Of a DNA stretch of 64,000 nt, positions 1 to 12,293 are shown piece after piece (positions within the stretch are counted from its first letter, which is position 1; each line of letters starts with the position of its first letter). A program made the position numbers and the translations under genes. A model generated the notes under the pieces. That model saw only the letters and a program-made list of their open reading frames with translations. It had not been told where the DNA came from and made no database searches. The DNA comes from Nymphaea colorata (lineage: Eukaryota; Streptophyta; Magnoliopsida; Nymphaeales; Nymphaeaceae): the NCBI RefSeq assembly GCF_008831285.2, contig NC_045144.1, positions 19,297,716 to 19,361,715 of the forward strand, written 5' to 3'.

Positions 1-640
1 GCACTCATAAAAATTTTGTTAACTCATACCTACCCTAATCATCCGCTGTAACTTCCCAGTCCATGAGAGACACCCTCTTTCAGCATTGTCACAGCCTCAA
101 CATATACCAGCAACAAACGCTTAGCTGAAAAAATAAAAGAAATCCTACAACCATACTTTTTTGAATACCATATATTTTGTAAATTGTGAGGGACGTATCA
201 TTATATAGCATAAGCTTCACCACAGAGGGTGATGCTGCAACCTTAAAAATGAAAACCTAAAGGCCAACTATTTTACACAACCGTAAAAGAGACATCGTTA
301 CATCTCTATAACGGGAAACGGTGTATATAATATGAATGGTTCAAATAGCACATTCCAAAATTACTTAAGATACAAAATGAAGACTCCAGCCTTTGAATCA
401 TAATTCCAATAAAACAAACCACATACACTCAAACAGCAGAACAACCGATACCATCTTCATTCTTTTAAACAGTAAGCACAAGAAAACCAAAAACACAAAG
501 GTTAAATAGCTTTTCTACTGTTATTTATCAGAACCACTAACCGAATAAATTTTCGGTTGCCCAATTCAGATAATTGAGCTCGTCGGCTTTCTTCCCACCA
601 AAATTCAAACCCTAAACGCCTGAAGAAACGAACTCCTTAC
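1..640 (-). other. Non-coding; start of intron after plastid L27 exon 1
   Basis: AT-rich sequence with no coding signal on either strand. It directly follows the splice donor of the L27 exon on the minus strand, so it is read as the 5' part of that intron. No continuation exon is visible before the window edge. Confidence 0.5.
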
Positions 641-937
641 CTTAGTCCCACGCTGCCTCACAATGATCGCTCCTGGTTTGGCCACCTGATCACCATAGAT
701 CTTCACCCCGAGCCTCTGCCCCCTCGAATCTCTTCCATTCTTCGTGCTCCCCGCCCCTTTCTTGTGTGCGGCCTCGATCGACAGGGGGGACCTCGCCGGG
801 AACGAGACAGAGCACCTGTTATTGAGATAAGGCGCTCCGATATCGCCTCTGAGATAGGAAGACGACGAACTGGGGCTCAAAGAGAGCCCTCTGAAAGATG
901 CAGCCAAGCCGAAGCTCATAGCCGCGGTGGAAGCCAT
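641..937 (-). CDS. RPL27: Plastid ribosomal protein bL27c, exon 1 (transit peptide and N-terminal half)
   Basis: This exon encodes 99 residues: a Ser/Ala-rich plastid transit peptide of about 55 residues, then the start of bacterial-type L27. The [21 protein letters not shown] stretch and the following [21 protein letters not shown] are diagnostic of the family. L27 sits at the peptidyl-transferase side of the large subunit of plastid ribosomes. The exon ends at 641 in AAG followed by a GTAAGG donor, exactly where the next residues should be FHPGKN. That continuation exists in this window only on the opposite strand (4455-4800). The start Met at 937 fits a normal transit peptide. Family members usually have Pro or Asn where this one has Arg in NGRDSR. 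Whether this half is still transcribed with its partner cannot be told from sequence. Confidence 0.93.
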
Positions 938-1803
938 TCCTCTCTCTCCTCCCTCTCTTCTTCGCCTATTGATTCTCTGCAGACCGATCGGAAAGGAAAT
1001 AAATAATGAAAGCCAGCGAGAGCGAGAGCGAGAGCGAGTGAGAGAGAGAGAGGGAACGACCTTATCTCTTCAGAGAAGACGCAGACGAACGTTTGGCGCC
1101 ACGAATGCCAAGACAGTGGCGCAATGGCATCGTTAAGCAGCAAAGCTGCAAAAGAATCGGGTTTGAACAACATATATAATATCCAAATCCAAAACCGAGC
1201 CATTGCAATTGGAGGTTCGGAAACCCGAGAAAAATATATATATATATATATATTATCCAATCTGATAAAGGTCCCTGAGAATTCCGTTTGGATCTGGATA
1301 AAATGTGCTCGAGAAACACGACGTTCGCCGTATGAAATTCATACATGAATCCGATTTTTATCCAAATCCAGACAAAATCTATCCAAAGTCCAAGTTTCTA
1401 TCCTGTCGTATACACGCAGTTGATCCAAATCCAAGTTTTTTTTTTAGTATTAATCAGGAAGTTCGTTTTTTGTCGAGAAAAACTTAAGAATTCGCAATTT
1501 TAAAATTTTTAAAATTATAGAAAAATCTGTAATTTGGCTTTTATACTATTTTTTATTACAACAAACCCCAAAAATTGAAATATCATGGAACGTTTTTCCC
1601 TATCGCATTTTGGGCTTTTTTTTTTATTTTTTTTTTTTGAGTAACTAGTATTTGTGGCAGTTCCTAAACTCCTTTTTGAATTGATCAAACTCCATTTAAC
1701 TTTAATTAAATTTTTTCAAAAAGTTTAAATTCCACTCATGCATTAAACTAAGATGATAAATTTTTTGTGTATGTATGGAGATTTAATACCTGCATCTCGC
1801 ATT
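938..1803. other. 5' flank of L27 exon 1 with GA-rich tract, then AT-rich intergenic DNA
   Basis: A GA/GAGAGC-rich microsatellite (1012-1053) lies about 75-115 bp upstream of the L27 start codon. On the minus strand it reads as a CT-rich leader or core-promoter tract, common in plant genes for plastid proteins. A short TA run lies near 1232-1252 and long T runs near 1438 and 1615-1640. No gene is seen. Confidence 0.5.
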
Positions 1804-2971
1804 TAAGTTCCACCCTAAACCGGTGAAACTCAAATGTCCATGCTTTTTTTTTTTGCATATTTATTTTTCTTTATGCAGGATGGTATGTGTGTGAGTACGA
1901 TAATAAGATAATGTTCATGAGATAATAAAAAAATTATAATATAATAAGATAACAGAAGAAAACATAAATATGAAATAATATTTATGAGATAACGCTAAAC
2001 ATAATTATAAGATAATATTTATAAAATAATAAAATATTTATAAAATAATGAGATAATAGAGATAACAATAAAGATAATAAAATATTTATGAAATAATGAA
2101 AATAATAAATAATGTTATAAATGAAAAAAATAAAACTACTTTTTTACTAAATATATTGATATGGATATTTTTACTTTTATTCAATTCACAATGTATTTGT
2201 GGTTTTTTTTTACCAGTTTTTTTTATTAAAAGTATTTTTTAACATTATGACACATGAAATTACAAGTGTCCGCTGATATAATCAGCTTCACCTTCTCCCA
2301 CCACAACAGACTGCAGGTTCCATCGTAGCCGGAGGTTCTCACTGCTGCATACTTCTCACTGCAACTTGTCTCCTTCACCAGGTAAACCATACTTTCCCCT
2401 TTCGTTCTATTGCGTCATATGTGCTCTTCCACCGGCAACTAAGAGTCGCCATCTCCCTCGCACGTCCTCAGCATCACTGCTCAACCAGAAGACTACAAAA
2501 GAAGAAGACGAAGATTGCTGGAAAAGCCCCAAATCCATTAACCTAATCGTTGTTTAAGATGTAAACTCATTTATTTGACCTCTTTTATCAGATTTCATCT
2601 GTTGTTGCAATTGCTCTTGGTTCCTTCATTCGTTGTGTGGGTTTGATTTGGAGGAAAGGGATCGATCTTTCCTTGAGGGGAGAAGAGGGATTTTGGTCGT
2701 TGTGTTCTGTTTTCTTGAATGCTTTAGACTTATGATTCTGCTTCGGTGCTAGACAAAGGACGCCTTACACTGGATTGTCAAAGCTTGGAGGAACAAACTT
2801 TCTTGCTGGGAGATGAATCTGTACATGCATTTGTCTTCAAGCGTTCAACGTGAACATCTGAGAAAATTCAAATGCTTGGTGTGTCAATAATTTGCAACCT
2901 TGGGGTTTTTGATGAAGGAAATCAGTATCTTGGGGAATATATCTCATTGTCTATTGCTTGCTGCAGGTAGT
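1804..2971 (+). repeat. 1.2-kb dispersed direct repeat, copy A
   Basis: This segment is a near-identical copy of 13795-15067, starting at taagttcca and ending at ctgcaggtagt. Its first third is AT-rich with repeated GATAAT-like words. The rest (2260-2971) has normal base composition and looks like a fragment of a transcription unit, with CTGCAG-type acceptor-like ends but no protein I recognise. The short open frames inside it differ between copies and do not look coding. Copy A lies between the two oppositely oriented halves of the L27 gene. Confidence 0.85.
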
Positions 2972-4454
2972 ACAAGCTGCTAGGGCAAAGTTTTGTATGT
3001 GTCTCCAATTAGATAAGCAAATTTACATATGTGTATGTGCGGGGGTATGTGCGCTGGAAACATTGGCTTTATTGATGTGATAGAGGCAATTTTGTCAACA
3101 TCAGTAGTTCCTAGGACATCAAGAATTTGAAATTCCATATATGGCTGCAAGGTGAAAGGTGCTTATTAGGTAGGAAAGGTACGGGGTTTTATACCAGTAA
3201 ACTTGGTTGGGAGTATGGCTTTTTTGCCAATATGCATGTATAGAATCCCTGGCTTGGCACTACTATTCATGGCTGTCCTGCCAGATTCCATTTATTTTTT
3301 TTCTTCAGGGATGAACTTGAAAAGTCCAAATTTGCCAAACCTATTGGTTTGAAAAAAATTGTTGGACTCAAATGCACAGATTGGGATTTATAAGGATCTA
3401 AAACCAACAGTTTTATATTGGTTTTAAATTTATCCATCTGTTGGCCATAAAATCCAGTCCGTGCATTGAATTTTGATGGTTTTTTTTTAGATCTACAGAT
3501 TTGAGCCTTCAAAGTTCATTGGAGAAGTCAGATTTTAGGAATTAGCTGAATGGCCAAAAACAGTCGGGTGCTGAATTCAGTTGTATATATATGGCCTGGA
3601 AATTCATGTTTTCACTTTAATACTGTAGATGTGCTTAACGTTATAGGTTTGGTAGGATCAACCACTAAAGCGTTTCTTCGAAAAACAATGTCTTTTTTGA
3701 ACATCTAATCTGTTGTCCTCTTGACGACTGATTTTGAATTACCAGAAAAAGCCTTCTTACATGTTGGAATCTAATGATCAAATGCTGATCCATATTAAAC
3801 AGAGAAAAGCATTTATAGTTGTTATAAATTAAACCATGTCGGGTCATGGAAAATATGTCTGGTGAAAAGTTGATTGAACCATATGGTAACATGGGAAGAT
3901 CTTTGATTTCTAACGTTGTTGATTGGAGATCTTCTTTGTTTTGTTTAGACATAGTAGCTTAGCCTTTCCTTGATCTTGTGGCATGCCAATTACATCTTTG
4001 ATGGTTTCCAGAGGATTTTACTGTCTAAACTGGGTTCTTACAGCTCGTTTAGCAGCTCTAGTTCTAGAGTTGCACTGCCTTTTGGAGTTACAAAGAATCT
4101 GATATCCTATTTTATTGTATCGTGGAGAAGTTGGATGATTCTTGGATGGACAACTTGACCCGTAATCTTAATTTTGTTTTGTTAATGTACTGGTATTTCT
4201 GGGTTATGTTTCGAGTCTTTTGACCTATTGACTAAGGACTTGTGTTTTTTTTTTTTGCTATGTTATGCACATAATTCTGGAGACTGGGCATCCTTTGAGC
4301 TCTCCAATTTTTGAATCTCAATAAGCGTTTTCTGATGTGATGTAGTTTGATATTTTAGTTATCCATTTTATGAATTTCGATCAGCTCTTTCTGATGTTAT
4401 GTGATGACTCAGTCTTCCATCTCCGTCTTTTTATATTTGTGTTTCTTGGTTCAG
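2972..4454 (+). other. Intron-like DNA upstream of L27 exon 2
   Basis: There is no coding signal. It is T-rich on the plus strand, as plant introns are, and ends in a CAG acceptor at 4452-4454 directly before L27 exon 2. It is inferred to be the 3' part of L27 intron 1. Confidence 0.45.
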
Positions 4455-4800
4455 TTTCACCCAGGGAAAAACGTTGGAATTGGCAAGGACCATACGCTAT
4501 TTTCCTTGATCGATGGACTGGTCAAGTTTGAGAAATTTGGACCAGACAGGAAAAAGGTATACTGATAAAAAGTTCAAGCATGAAAAATGGATGAAATTCA
4601 TTATATGTTTCACTTATGCGCAGGTGAGTGTTTACCCACGTGTTGTTCAACCTGAAAACCCAAATAGCTACAAGGCAAGAAGAAGGGAGTATTTCCGACT
4701 CCAACGGGAGCGTCTCAAAGCAAAAAAGGAAGGCATTTTATCTCCTCAGTTAGTTTTAGCTTCAAAAGAGGAGGTCCCAGAAGATGCAGCTTCTTGTTAA
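4455..4800 (+). CDS. RPL27: Plastid ribosomal protein bL27c, exons 2-3 (C-terminal half)
   Basis: Exon 2 (4455-4556, 34 codons) begins [14 protein letters not shown] and ends FGPDRKK. It is followed by a 67-nt intron with a GTATAC donor and a GCGCAG acceptor. Exon 3 (4624-4800) encodes VSVYPRVV, the plastid-type extension with [20 protein letters not shown], and a stop at 4798-4800. Joined in phase with exon 1 this would give about 191 residues, close to the usual 190-200 for plant plastid L27. The phase fits exactly after GTK. Exon 1, however, lies on the minus strand at 641-937, so the two parts are divergent and cannot form one ordinary transcript as laid out here. Either the locus is inverted, this is a copy that lost its own exon 1, or the assembly is wrong. 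Confidence 0.92.
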
Positions 4801-6674
4801 TAATTTGAACTTGATTTTGCCGTAGAGGTAAAGTGCCATCTTGTTAGTGCGTTTGATTTGTTGTTTGTTTTACAAATCTAAGGAGGCCAATTAATGGAAA
4901 AGTTGCTCTTTCTTGATTATGTTAGCATTTGCCGGAAGTGTTTGCAGACTTATGGATTGACCTTTTTACTTTGGAAATTAGCTGTCTATCGCTTTTAATT
5001 TGGATGTGTGATCTCTTCACGTTTCTCTAGTGTTCAAAAGGAAAAGAAAAGGGGACAGACTTTTCTCTTCCTAGCAGAGATTGGTAAGAAATGTAACATC
5101 TGGACCTGAAGCAGAGTATTGGGGACAGGGAGTGTCCAACCATAGCCTCAAGAATCACAGCCATGACTAGCCAGCTTGTGACTGTTCATCTCCAGATCAC
5201 AACTGGAGATCAACTGTCGCAGAGAAGTTTCTACTTTTGCAAAGGACAGTGAACAATGATAGGCTTTGTGGTGACGACAAAATGCAATATCCGATTTTCA
5301 AACTGAACATTTCTGGCTGGCAGTAATAGTCCCTTGTGTACTTCGTGTTTGTGAACGTAATTTTAGCTAACAACTTAAAATAGCCATTGGGTGTTTTTCA
5401 GATAGCCGTTGTCCCCGTCTCAAATTCTCTTTAAGACATGATGCTCCTTCCAAAACTCCTTAGTATCATGTGCGCTTTCTTATTTTTGTTTTTTAAATCG
5501 ATACAATCTGATCGTATAGAGACTAATCTTTGGAAAAAGCTGAAAATTTGGATATCTTGATCTCCTTTTCCTTTGAAATTGGAAAAAAACACGCACTGAC
5601 ACACACATCCATGGTATTTGAAGACAGCCCTCTCCCTCTCTCTAAACCAAATATTGGATGCAGTAGCTGGATTTAATAAGAAAGTTTCCTTTGGATTAAT
5701 AATCGGATGTATGTACGATGCGAAGTTCTCCATGCGAAATATGATAAGACATTCGACTTTCACCAGCATCAAACTCTGATTTTATGTAAAGCTAGATGTA
5801 TGCTTTTGTATTATGTTGGAATATGATCTCAATAACTGTATCCAATCTAAATTTCGTCCATTGATCTCCCTCTCTCTCTAAATTCCTGGCTTCGCCTGTC
5901 AACTTGGGATCTCATTCTAGCTATATGGAGAAAATGGCACAATAATTGCATGCATAGATGACATTTTTTATCACTTTTAAGATCATTACAGAGTTTGATG
6001 TCCTCATTCAATCAAAGTCTTATTTTCTGCCTTACAGATTACCTAGTTCAACTCTCTGAGTTCGGACTACAGCAGCTCTCACATTTATTACTGTCAGCCT
6101 TTTCAAGAAACAAAATCTGAATATTGAGTACAGGTGTGCATAATTTACGCCATAAAAGTGCACAAACTAAATATTTTTTCCAGGATAGGGCCCAAACTCA
6201 GTAGTTGTGTGCACAGAACAGGAGGAATGTGGCATTCAATAGGTTGGACAGGTTAGAACTCAACTGGATCAGTTATTCATAATTTTTGCTTTGTCTCGTC
6301 GTGGCCCGGTCATGTCTTATTTAATTTAGAAAAATATTTCATCCAAAATAAGAAAAGAAAAGAAAAATCATTCAACTGTTGTTCAGACCATCTAAAAATC
6401 CAACAGGAACAAGGTGAACAATGTGATCCACATACGTTTCAAACAATTCAGGAAATGGTAGCTTGAAAGAGTTCACATGAAGAGGACAAAAAAGCATCCA
6501 AGCAAAAAGGACCGCCATGGGCTGCTGTGTCCTTTACAGAAAGGAAAGACAAAATAGCAAAGCTTCTCTCTGCTGTCCTCATGGCCAGGTTAGGAAGATG
6601 ACGAAGAATGCAGCGACAGCGACAGAAACCGCGTAAATGGCGAAGCTACTGAAAGGCAATTGGATACTATAAGC
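4801..6674. other. Downstream flank of L27; no gene seen
   Basis: It contains the L27 3' UTR and then AT-rich intergenic DNA. The short open frames on both strands lack recognisable protein features. Confidence 0.5.
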
Positions 6675-6823
6675 AGGGGCGGAGGGAGGGGGGGCCGCCT
6701 AGGCCATGGCCCCACCCCTGGCCAATGAAAAAAAAAAAACTTTTACATTGAAAAAAATATTATTTTTTAATCACTTTATGTATTTTTTATATTTAAATTC
6801 AGTTTGGCCCTACCTGGATCCAG
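6675..6823. repeat. Possible hAT-type MITE remnant
   Basis: The left end starts CAGGGGCGGAG, a typical hAT-like terminal sequence. It is followed by an AT-rich core and a degenerate right end around ggccctacctggatcc. It shares this layout with the better-preserved element at 54887-55077, but no target-site duplication is visible. Confidence 0.35.
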
Positions 6824-7135
6824 AGGTTGGACTGTTCTGGCTCGACCGTGGACTATAAGCATCCGAAGATGGCGATCCTGCACTGGTTGTGGTTGTTGTT
6901 GTTGTTGATACCTTTGGTGGAGCGCCTACACCAAGATGATGATCCAGTTGATCATAAATTTCATGTCACGAACGCTTGATCTTAGGCAAAAAATGTAAAA
7001 TTGAAAGAGTATAGGACTTTGAGATGCAGACCTGGAGCTGGAGTAGCTGAGCTGTTGAAGAGTGCGTAGTCCGGCGAGTTCGGCGACAACTTCAGTTGTG
7101 CTGCAACAGTTGAAGGTGATGCCATTGTTGTAGAT

Positions 7136-7595
7136 AGGGATGTCAACCGACCAGATTCGGATCGGATACATCTTTAATCATATCCGTTTTTTAGATATTC
7201 ATATATTCGGATTCGGATTCAGATTCGAATTCGAATAAATCAAAGTCATATCTGAACCCGAATCTGAAATCCGATTTTACAATCTGAATCCGATTTTACA
7301 ATCCGAATCCGATTTTTATATTTATATCCGAATCTGAATCCAAATTTTGAACCGGATTTTGCCATTTTCTAAGTATTAGATAGAGGATATTTGTCTAAAA
7401 ATGAATCTGATCCGAATCTGTATCCGAATCCAATCCAATATTCATGTATATCCGAATCCAAATCCGATCGGATGTCATTTATTAAATCCGAATCCAATCC
7501 GATTTCTTAATCGAATATTAAATTTTTATCCATATCCGTTTTTCCGGATCGAATCGGTCGGATATCTGATTCAAATCGAATATATTGACATCCCC
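7136..7595. repeat. MITE rich in ATCCGAAT words, with terminal inverted repeats
   Basis: The left end AGGGATGTCAA and the right end TTGACATCCCC are inverted. The flanks carry gttgtag on both sides, an imperfect target-site duplication of about 9 bp. The interior is almost wholly built of variants of ATCCGAATC/GATTCGGAT on both strands. An open frame through it is an artefact of this low complexity. Relatives occur at 16990-17450, 24080-24290 and 52880-53310. Confidence 0.65.
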
Positions 7596-9387
7596 AGTTG
7601 TAGGACGAAAATCGCAAAAGATCTTCAAGTTCAAATCCCAAGATTTGCAACCTGTTTGCTTCATCATGCATATTGTATGAAAAGGAAACTGATAGTTACA
7701 ACATTGGCTCAATGGTGGAGCCGCATGCCCCTTAAAATTTCTTTATCTTTACATGCATCTACAAAATTTTGTTTCATATATATATATAAACTGAAGCATG
7801 ACTTCGACATTTTGAGTCCTCCAATGGAGGGAAAGAGGGGGCCCAAAATCAGGAAAAGAGAAAGTGAAAAATTATTTAAAAAAAAAAAAAACTAGACAAC
7901 ATTTAAGCCATTCGATCAGACGGCTCTATCATTTTGACAAATAAATGCAAGCACGAGCATAAAAATTAATCGGCGGATCCGGAGCCGGTGGCTCTTAATG
8001 GAAAGATAGCCCTTATTGGTTCCTCTTAAAATTTATTATAAAAGGCCTGCATCTCTGTGCTTCTCCCCAAAAAAGGCCTTAAAAAAAAAATAGCAGAGCT
8101 TAAAATAATCTTCGCTATTGTACCAAATTCAACCCCTCCATAAATCCAGTCTGAATTTAAAATCTTCATTTGGAATACAACCTAAAATTAATAGTTTGGT
8201 GCAAGTGTGAATTTCAACTATCACACATTTGAAATTTCTTCAAACATGAAATTCGTGAGTAATCAAAGACACCCAACTTAAAAGACTATAAGAGGGTAAT
8301 AATTTTTAAATACAAGAACGTTTTGATCATTTCGAATTACAATTAAAAAAAAGAAAAAGGAAACTGGTTCATCAGAATCCTGCAGCAATCACGCATATTG
8401 AGTGTCTTCTTCCTTTTAAAAAGAAGAGAACCTTTTTAAGTCACACCAGCCATGGGAGGTCTCATGCAGATGGGCATGGCCGTCGCATCGGCGGCGGCGG
8501 CCGTGCCGGCGGAGGAATTAAATAAACCTTGCCACTATCGTAAAAGTCAGAAATCGAATCGAATCGGTCCTTTTGATTGTAGAGCCATTAATTTACTCGT
8601 GAATCGTGTAAAAATAATTACAGCAATGAAAATATTTTATCAAATCAATTTGGCACAAGTGCCCGATTTTTTATATAAATAAATCAGCACTTGCAGGAGG
8701 TCACATCACCAGCAAACCTTAGAGTGTCATATTTGCAAAAATTCAAAAATTTTGTATCTAAAATTAAATATTTTAGTGTAATTTATTCTGACATTTAATT
8801 AAAATTTGACTGTTGTTGGCACTAATTTAGTTCTTGCAAAGAAGAATTTTTTACTCTACACCAAATTCAATTCAATTTTATTTAACCAACAGGAAATATA
8901 TCACCATGTATTTTAATACGTTTATATTGAATTTTATACATTAAGAAAACAGAATTGAGAGAATACGACAATAATTTCTACTACCAACTTCAACTTTCGT
9001 CTTTTCCTCGAAAAAAAAATGATGGGATTACTCGGAACCAGCGACAGAGTTTATTAAGGAGAAAGAGAAACAGCAAATGCTGGAAATTTTCCGTCTCCAT
9101 CTTGGAATAGGTAAGGTAACCGAGAAAACCCATGTGCAGCGGCGACACGATACGGCCACTGTGACCCCGATTAGGTCTCATATTAGCGGATTTTTCCGGC
9201 GGCTATGCCGGTTTGTGGACCGCCTGCATAATACCGATACAATATGTATCGGGGAGATATGATCTGACAGGCACCGGTACTACCTATGGCAAGAACAGCG
9301 GCAGGGGAACCCTCCATCAGGAGTGATGAAGGGTCCAGAAGGAAGCTGCAGGAACACAAATGGTGGAGGAGGAGGGAAGGAGCTCAC
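7596..9387. other. Intergenic DNA with a short GC-rich ORF start at 8452
   Basis: Mostly AT-rich. At 8452-8515 a GC-rich island in a good start context (gccATGG) encodes a Met/Ala-rich stretch, MGGLMQMGMAVASAAAAVPAEE, then runs into AT-rich sequence unlike coding DNA. It could be a truncated first exon; I do not recognise it. No lipid-transfer 3' exon was found here. Confidence 0.35.
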
Positions 9388-9727
9388 CTGGGCAGTCGGA
9401 GATGGAGGTGTTCTGAAGCTTGCAGACGTTAGGGAGGGACAGCATCCTGGATCTGTCGAGATTGAGCTGCTTGACGGCGTCGTCGCCCTTGAGGGTGGCG
9501 GCGAGGAGGTAGCAAAGGCACGCGGCGTCCGCCGTCCTTATGTCGGTGACCGACGCGCAGCACTTCGCCGCGGGCTCGTTGGTCGACTTCTGCGCGTACG
9601 GGAGGCAGTCCATCAGCTTCGTCACCTCGGCCTGGCACTTTTTCTGCTCGTCGGCGGAGAGCTCCGCCGACGACCGGCCGACGACGGCCACGAGCAGCAG
9701 CGCCACCACCAGCAGCGTCTTGGCCAT
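9388..9727 (-). CDS. Non-specific lipid-transfer-like protein (xylogen/YLS3 type), first exon
   Basis: The protein opens with a clear signal peptide (MAKTLLVVALLLVAVVGRSSA) and then an eight-cysteine fold: C-x9-C-x14-CC-x12-CLC-x29-C-x9-C. The end, NTSISDCP, resembles the GPI-anchored or xylogen-like branch of plant lipid-transfer proteins, which act in the cell wall or at the plasma-membrane surface and carry hydrophobic ligands. A strong donor, CAG|GTGAGC, follows at 9387, just after the last Cys codon. The family often has an intron near there, followed by an exon for a Ser/Pro-rich tail and anchor signal. I could not find such an exon downstream. Without splicing the frame runs on to a stop at 9317 with a short, unrelated-looking tail (136 residues in all). 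The gene may be truncated, use a distant exon, or make a soluble secreted protein. Confidence 0.8.
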
Positions 9728-11336
9728 CTCTCTTTTCCCGGTCTCTCTGTGTGTGTCCTTGTAGAGAGAGAATTTAAAGCCGCAGGCACAGGCAGAGAGA
9801 ACCGAAGACTGATGAAATCGATCTTAAAGATGTTCCAACAGTCCAAATTAAATAGCGAGCGAGTGACCATAAAAACCCTTCACTTATTTGTTAATGACGA
9901 ATGGAGTCCTCATTTAACTTTTTCTTTAAAAAAAATCTCTCTTACTTGTGTTTTGGTTTAGATTTGGATCATCACATTTGGATCTGGATTGAATTTGGAT
10001 CCGTTTATAAAATATCTTGATGACATTTGACTTTGGTTCTGAGGTTTATCCTTTTTTAGCTGATCCGGATCTGTAACGTGTTTCTCCAAGGAAAGTGAGC
10101 GATGAAGAGAGAAAGAAAAGTCTAAAATTATATAATTCAAGGGACTGCGCGTGTTCTCCTGTGCCGTAAAGAACAAAACTTCCTTGTCCCCTTCCTTGAA
10201 ATTATTTTCTGCGAATTCAATCGTATAAATGCACTTAACTTGACCAAAATTTAATGACAGGAAGAAGTCATGAAAATGATCTGAATGTAAAGAACAAAAC
10301 TTAAGTCATATAATTAAATCTTTACATAGAAGTTTCACAATTTTTTGTCATATATTTATTAGTCTTCAAGTACAACTGTCAAGTTGGATTCATTGAATAC
10401 AACTTTAGGTGGTTGAACACTATATATATATATATATATCTACGTCCCCAAGTAATTTAGTTAACCACATGGCGCCTCTTTGGACCAATTCTAGATGACT
10501 AAATAAGTTAGCCTCTCGGCCTTTAGAGAACGACACCGACATTCTTTGCCGGAAGGCGGCGACCACCATGCCCTAGGAGGACAACATCATCGGAAAACTT
10601 AGAATTCACGATCCTCACCCTAGAAATCTCATGGCAAAATGTAGATATATACTAAACAATTCAATCACATGAATAGGTAATATATATGGTTCCTTAGCAT
10701 TCATGCTTGGGTACCAATCTTCAAGCACAAGGCTGGAGCCAAGGTAGGGCCGGCTTGTGCCCTGACCCACTTCAAATTTTTTGAAAAAGAACTTATATAT
10801 AAATTTTAAAAAATTTCACTTGTTTTATATAAAGATTTTGAAAAATGATATTTTGGCCTTAGTTGGGGTCGTCATTAAATATCATTTTAGTAACTGGTGG
10901 GTGAGAGAGAAGAATGCATTAAATAAGGGTCAACTTAATTGAGTGTAAAGTATTTATAGGGCATAAGACTGAAGGAGGTGATGGGCTAACCACCCAGATG
11001 GCTGGCTGTTGTGTTCAATGCAATGGATTGCTTCTTCTTCTTTGATGAGAGAGCAACAGTTGGCAGGCAAGTGCAGTGAGCCTTCCTTCCACATTTATGG
11101 TTCCAAAGGCCAAAAAATGGTGAGCTGCCCACATGGAAAAAAAGGAAAGTTAATGAAGTGATTTTTTTTAAAAAAAAAAAATTGTTCTTTCCTTTTTCCA
11201 ATGAAAAAATTAAAGAAAAATATTAGATTTGTGTGTTTTTTTAATAGGCAAAAATAATTATTTCAATAGGTGCAACTTGCTAATGTCTAAAAGTAGTCTC
11301 CGGAAAATTTGAAGAAGTCATTAATGCATATTGATT
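9728..11336. other. LTP upstream flank and intergenic DNA
   Basis: The 5' flank of the lipid-transfer gene is followed by AT-rich DNA with ATCCGAAT-type words (about 9960-10070), a TA run (10424-10439) and a remnant near 10730-10900 with AGGCTGGAGCC-like ends related to the hAT-type MITEs. No gene is seen. Confidence 0.45.
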
Positions 11337-11492
11337 AGGTCAAATTTGGTCAGAAGGTCAAGAGTTTAATATTAATGCAGGTCAAATTTGGTAGAAGGTC
11401 AAGAGTTCAATATTAATGCAGGTCAAATTTGGTCAGAAGGTCAAGAGTTCAATATTAATGCAGGTCAAATTTGGTCAGAAGGTCAAGAGTTG
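11337..11492 (+). repeat. Tandem repeat, ~42-bp unit, nearly four copies
   Basis: Units starting aggtcaaatttggtcagaag begin at 11337, 11379, 11420 and 11462. The second copy lacks two bases and the fourth is partial. Confidence 0.9.
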
Positions 11493-12061
11493 CAGCCTAG
11501 ACCATATGGTTGGTCCTGAAAAGAAAATCTTAGTCTCTTTGGCTTACTTTACATAAGATCGAGCTTGAACCGAGCTTAAGCGAAATCGGTTCAATATAAT
11601 TTACATAATTAAAATATTAAAAAAAGTAAATGAGGGACCCGAAGTCATTAGCTTCTTTCAAGGCAAAGCCACAGTCCCAAGCTACATGCTATTATTTTTT
11701 CTTGTCATACTTGCATTATATATTCAAGATATTTATTAGGCTGTGGTTAAATAGGGAACAAAATTGTGCATAAGATATTTTGTCCAAGATTTGGATATCT
11801 TATTGGTCGGTCTCTATCAAACACAGAACAGTGTCTCTCAACTCTTAGTCAAATACGTCTTATATTATCCCAAAGTTTCGGGTTAAAATTATGGCATCTT
11901 TTAGAAGTTATGAGAAAAAAATCATAAACTTTTATCTCATGACATCTTATCACACCACATCCAAGCATGCCCTTAGTGTGTGTATGGACAAGTGGAAGAG
12001 GACGCCTCATAAGAAAATTTTGAAATGTTATTCTCCATGCTTTTATTAGTTTGCACTTTAA

Positions 12062-12250
12062 GGCCGTGTTTGGTAGCTTCAAATCTAAGATCTGAGGCTC
12101 ATACGAGATCTGCATTGGGAGATATCTAGTGAACAAACTGTGGATTTCAAATCCATAATTTTCAAACCCGTTTTACACTGAAAGGCCATAGATCTGAGAT
12201 ACAACAGATCGGGGAAGGGGTAGATGAGAGATCCAAGATTTTTGAATCCG

Positions 12251-12293
<43 letters not shown>

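Noticed and set aside
7401-7895. 164-codon frame
   Set aside because: Generated by ATCCGAAT repeats of a MITE; low-complexity Asn/Pro/Ile translation.
9346-9387. Short intron in the lipid-transfer gene
   Set aside because: Good donor and acceptor, but 42 nt is below the normal plant minimum.
9323-9961. 212-codon plus-strand frame over the lipid-transfer gene
   Set aside because: Antisense shadow; the eight-cysteine protein with signal peptide on the other strand explains the region.
11337-11492. CRISPR-like array
   Set aside because: Contiguous tandem units without unique spacers, in a plant nuclear genome.
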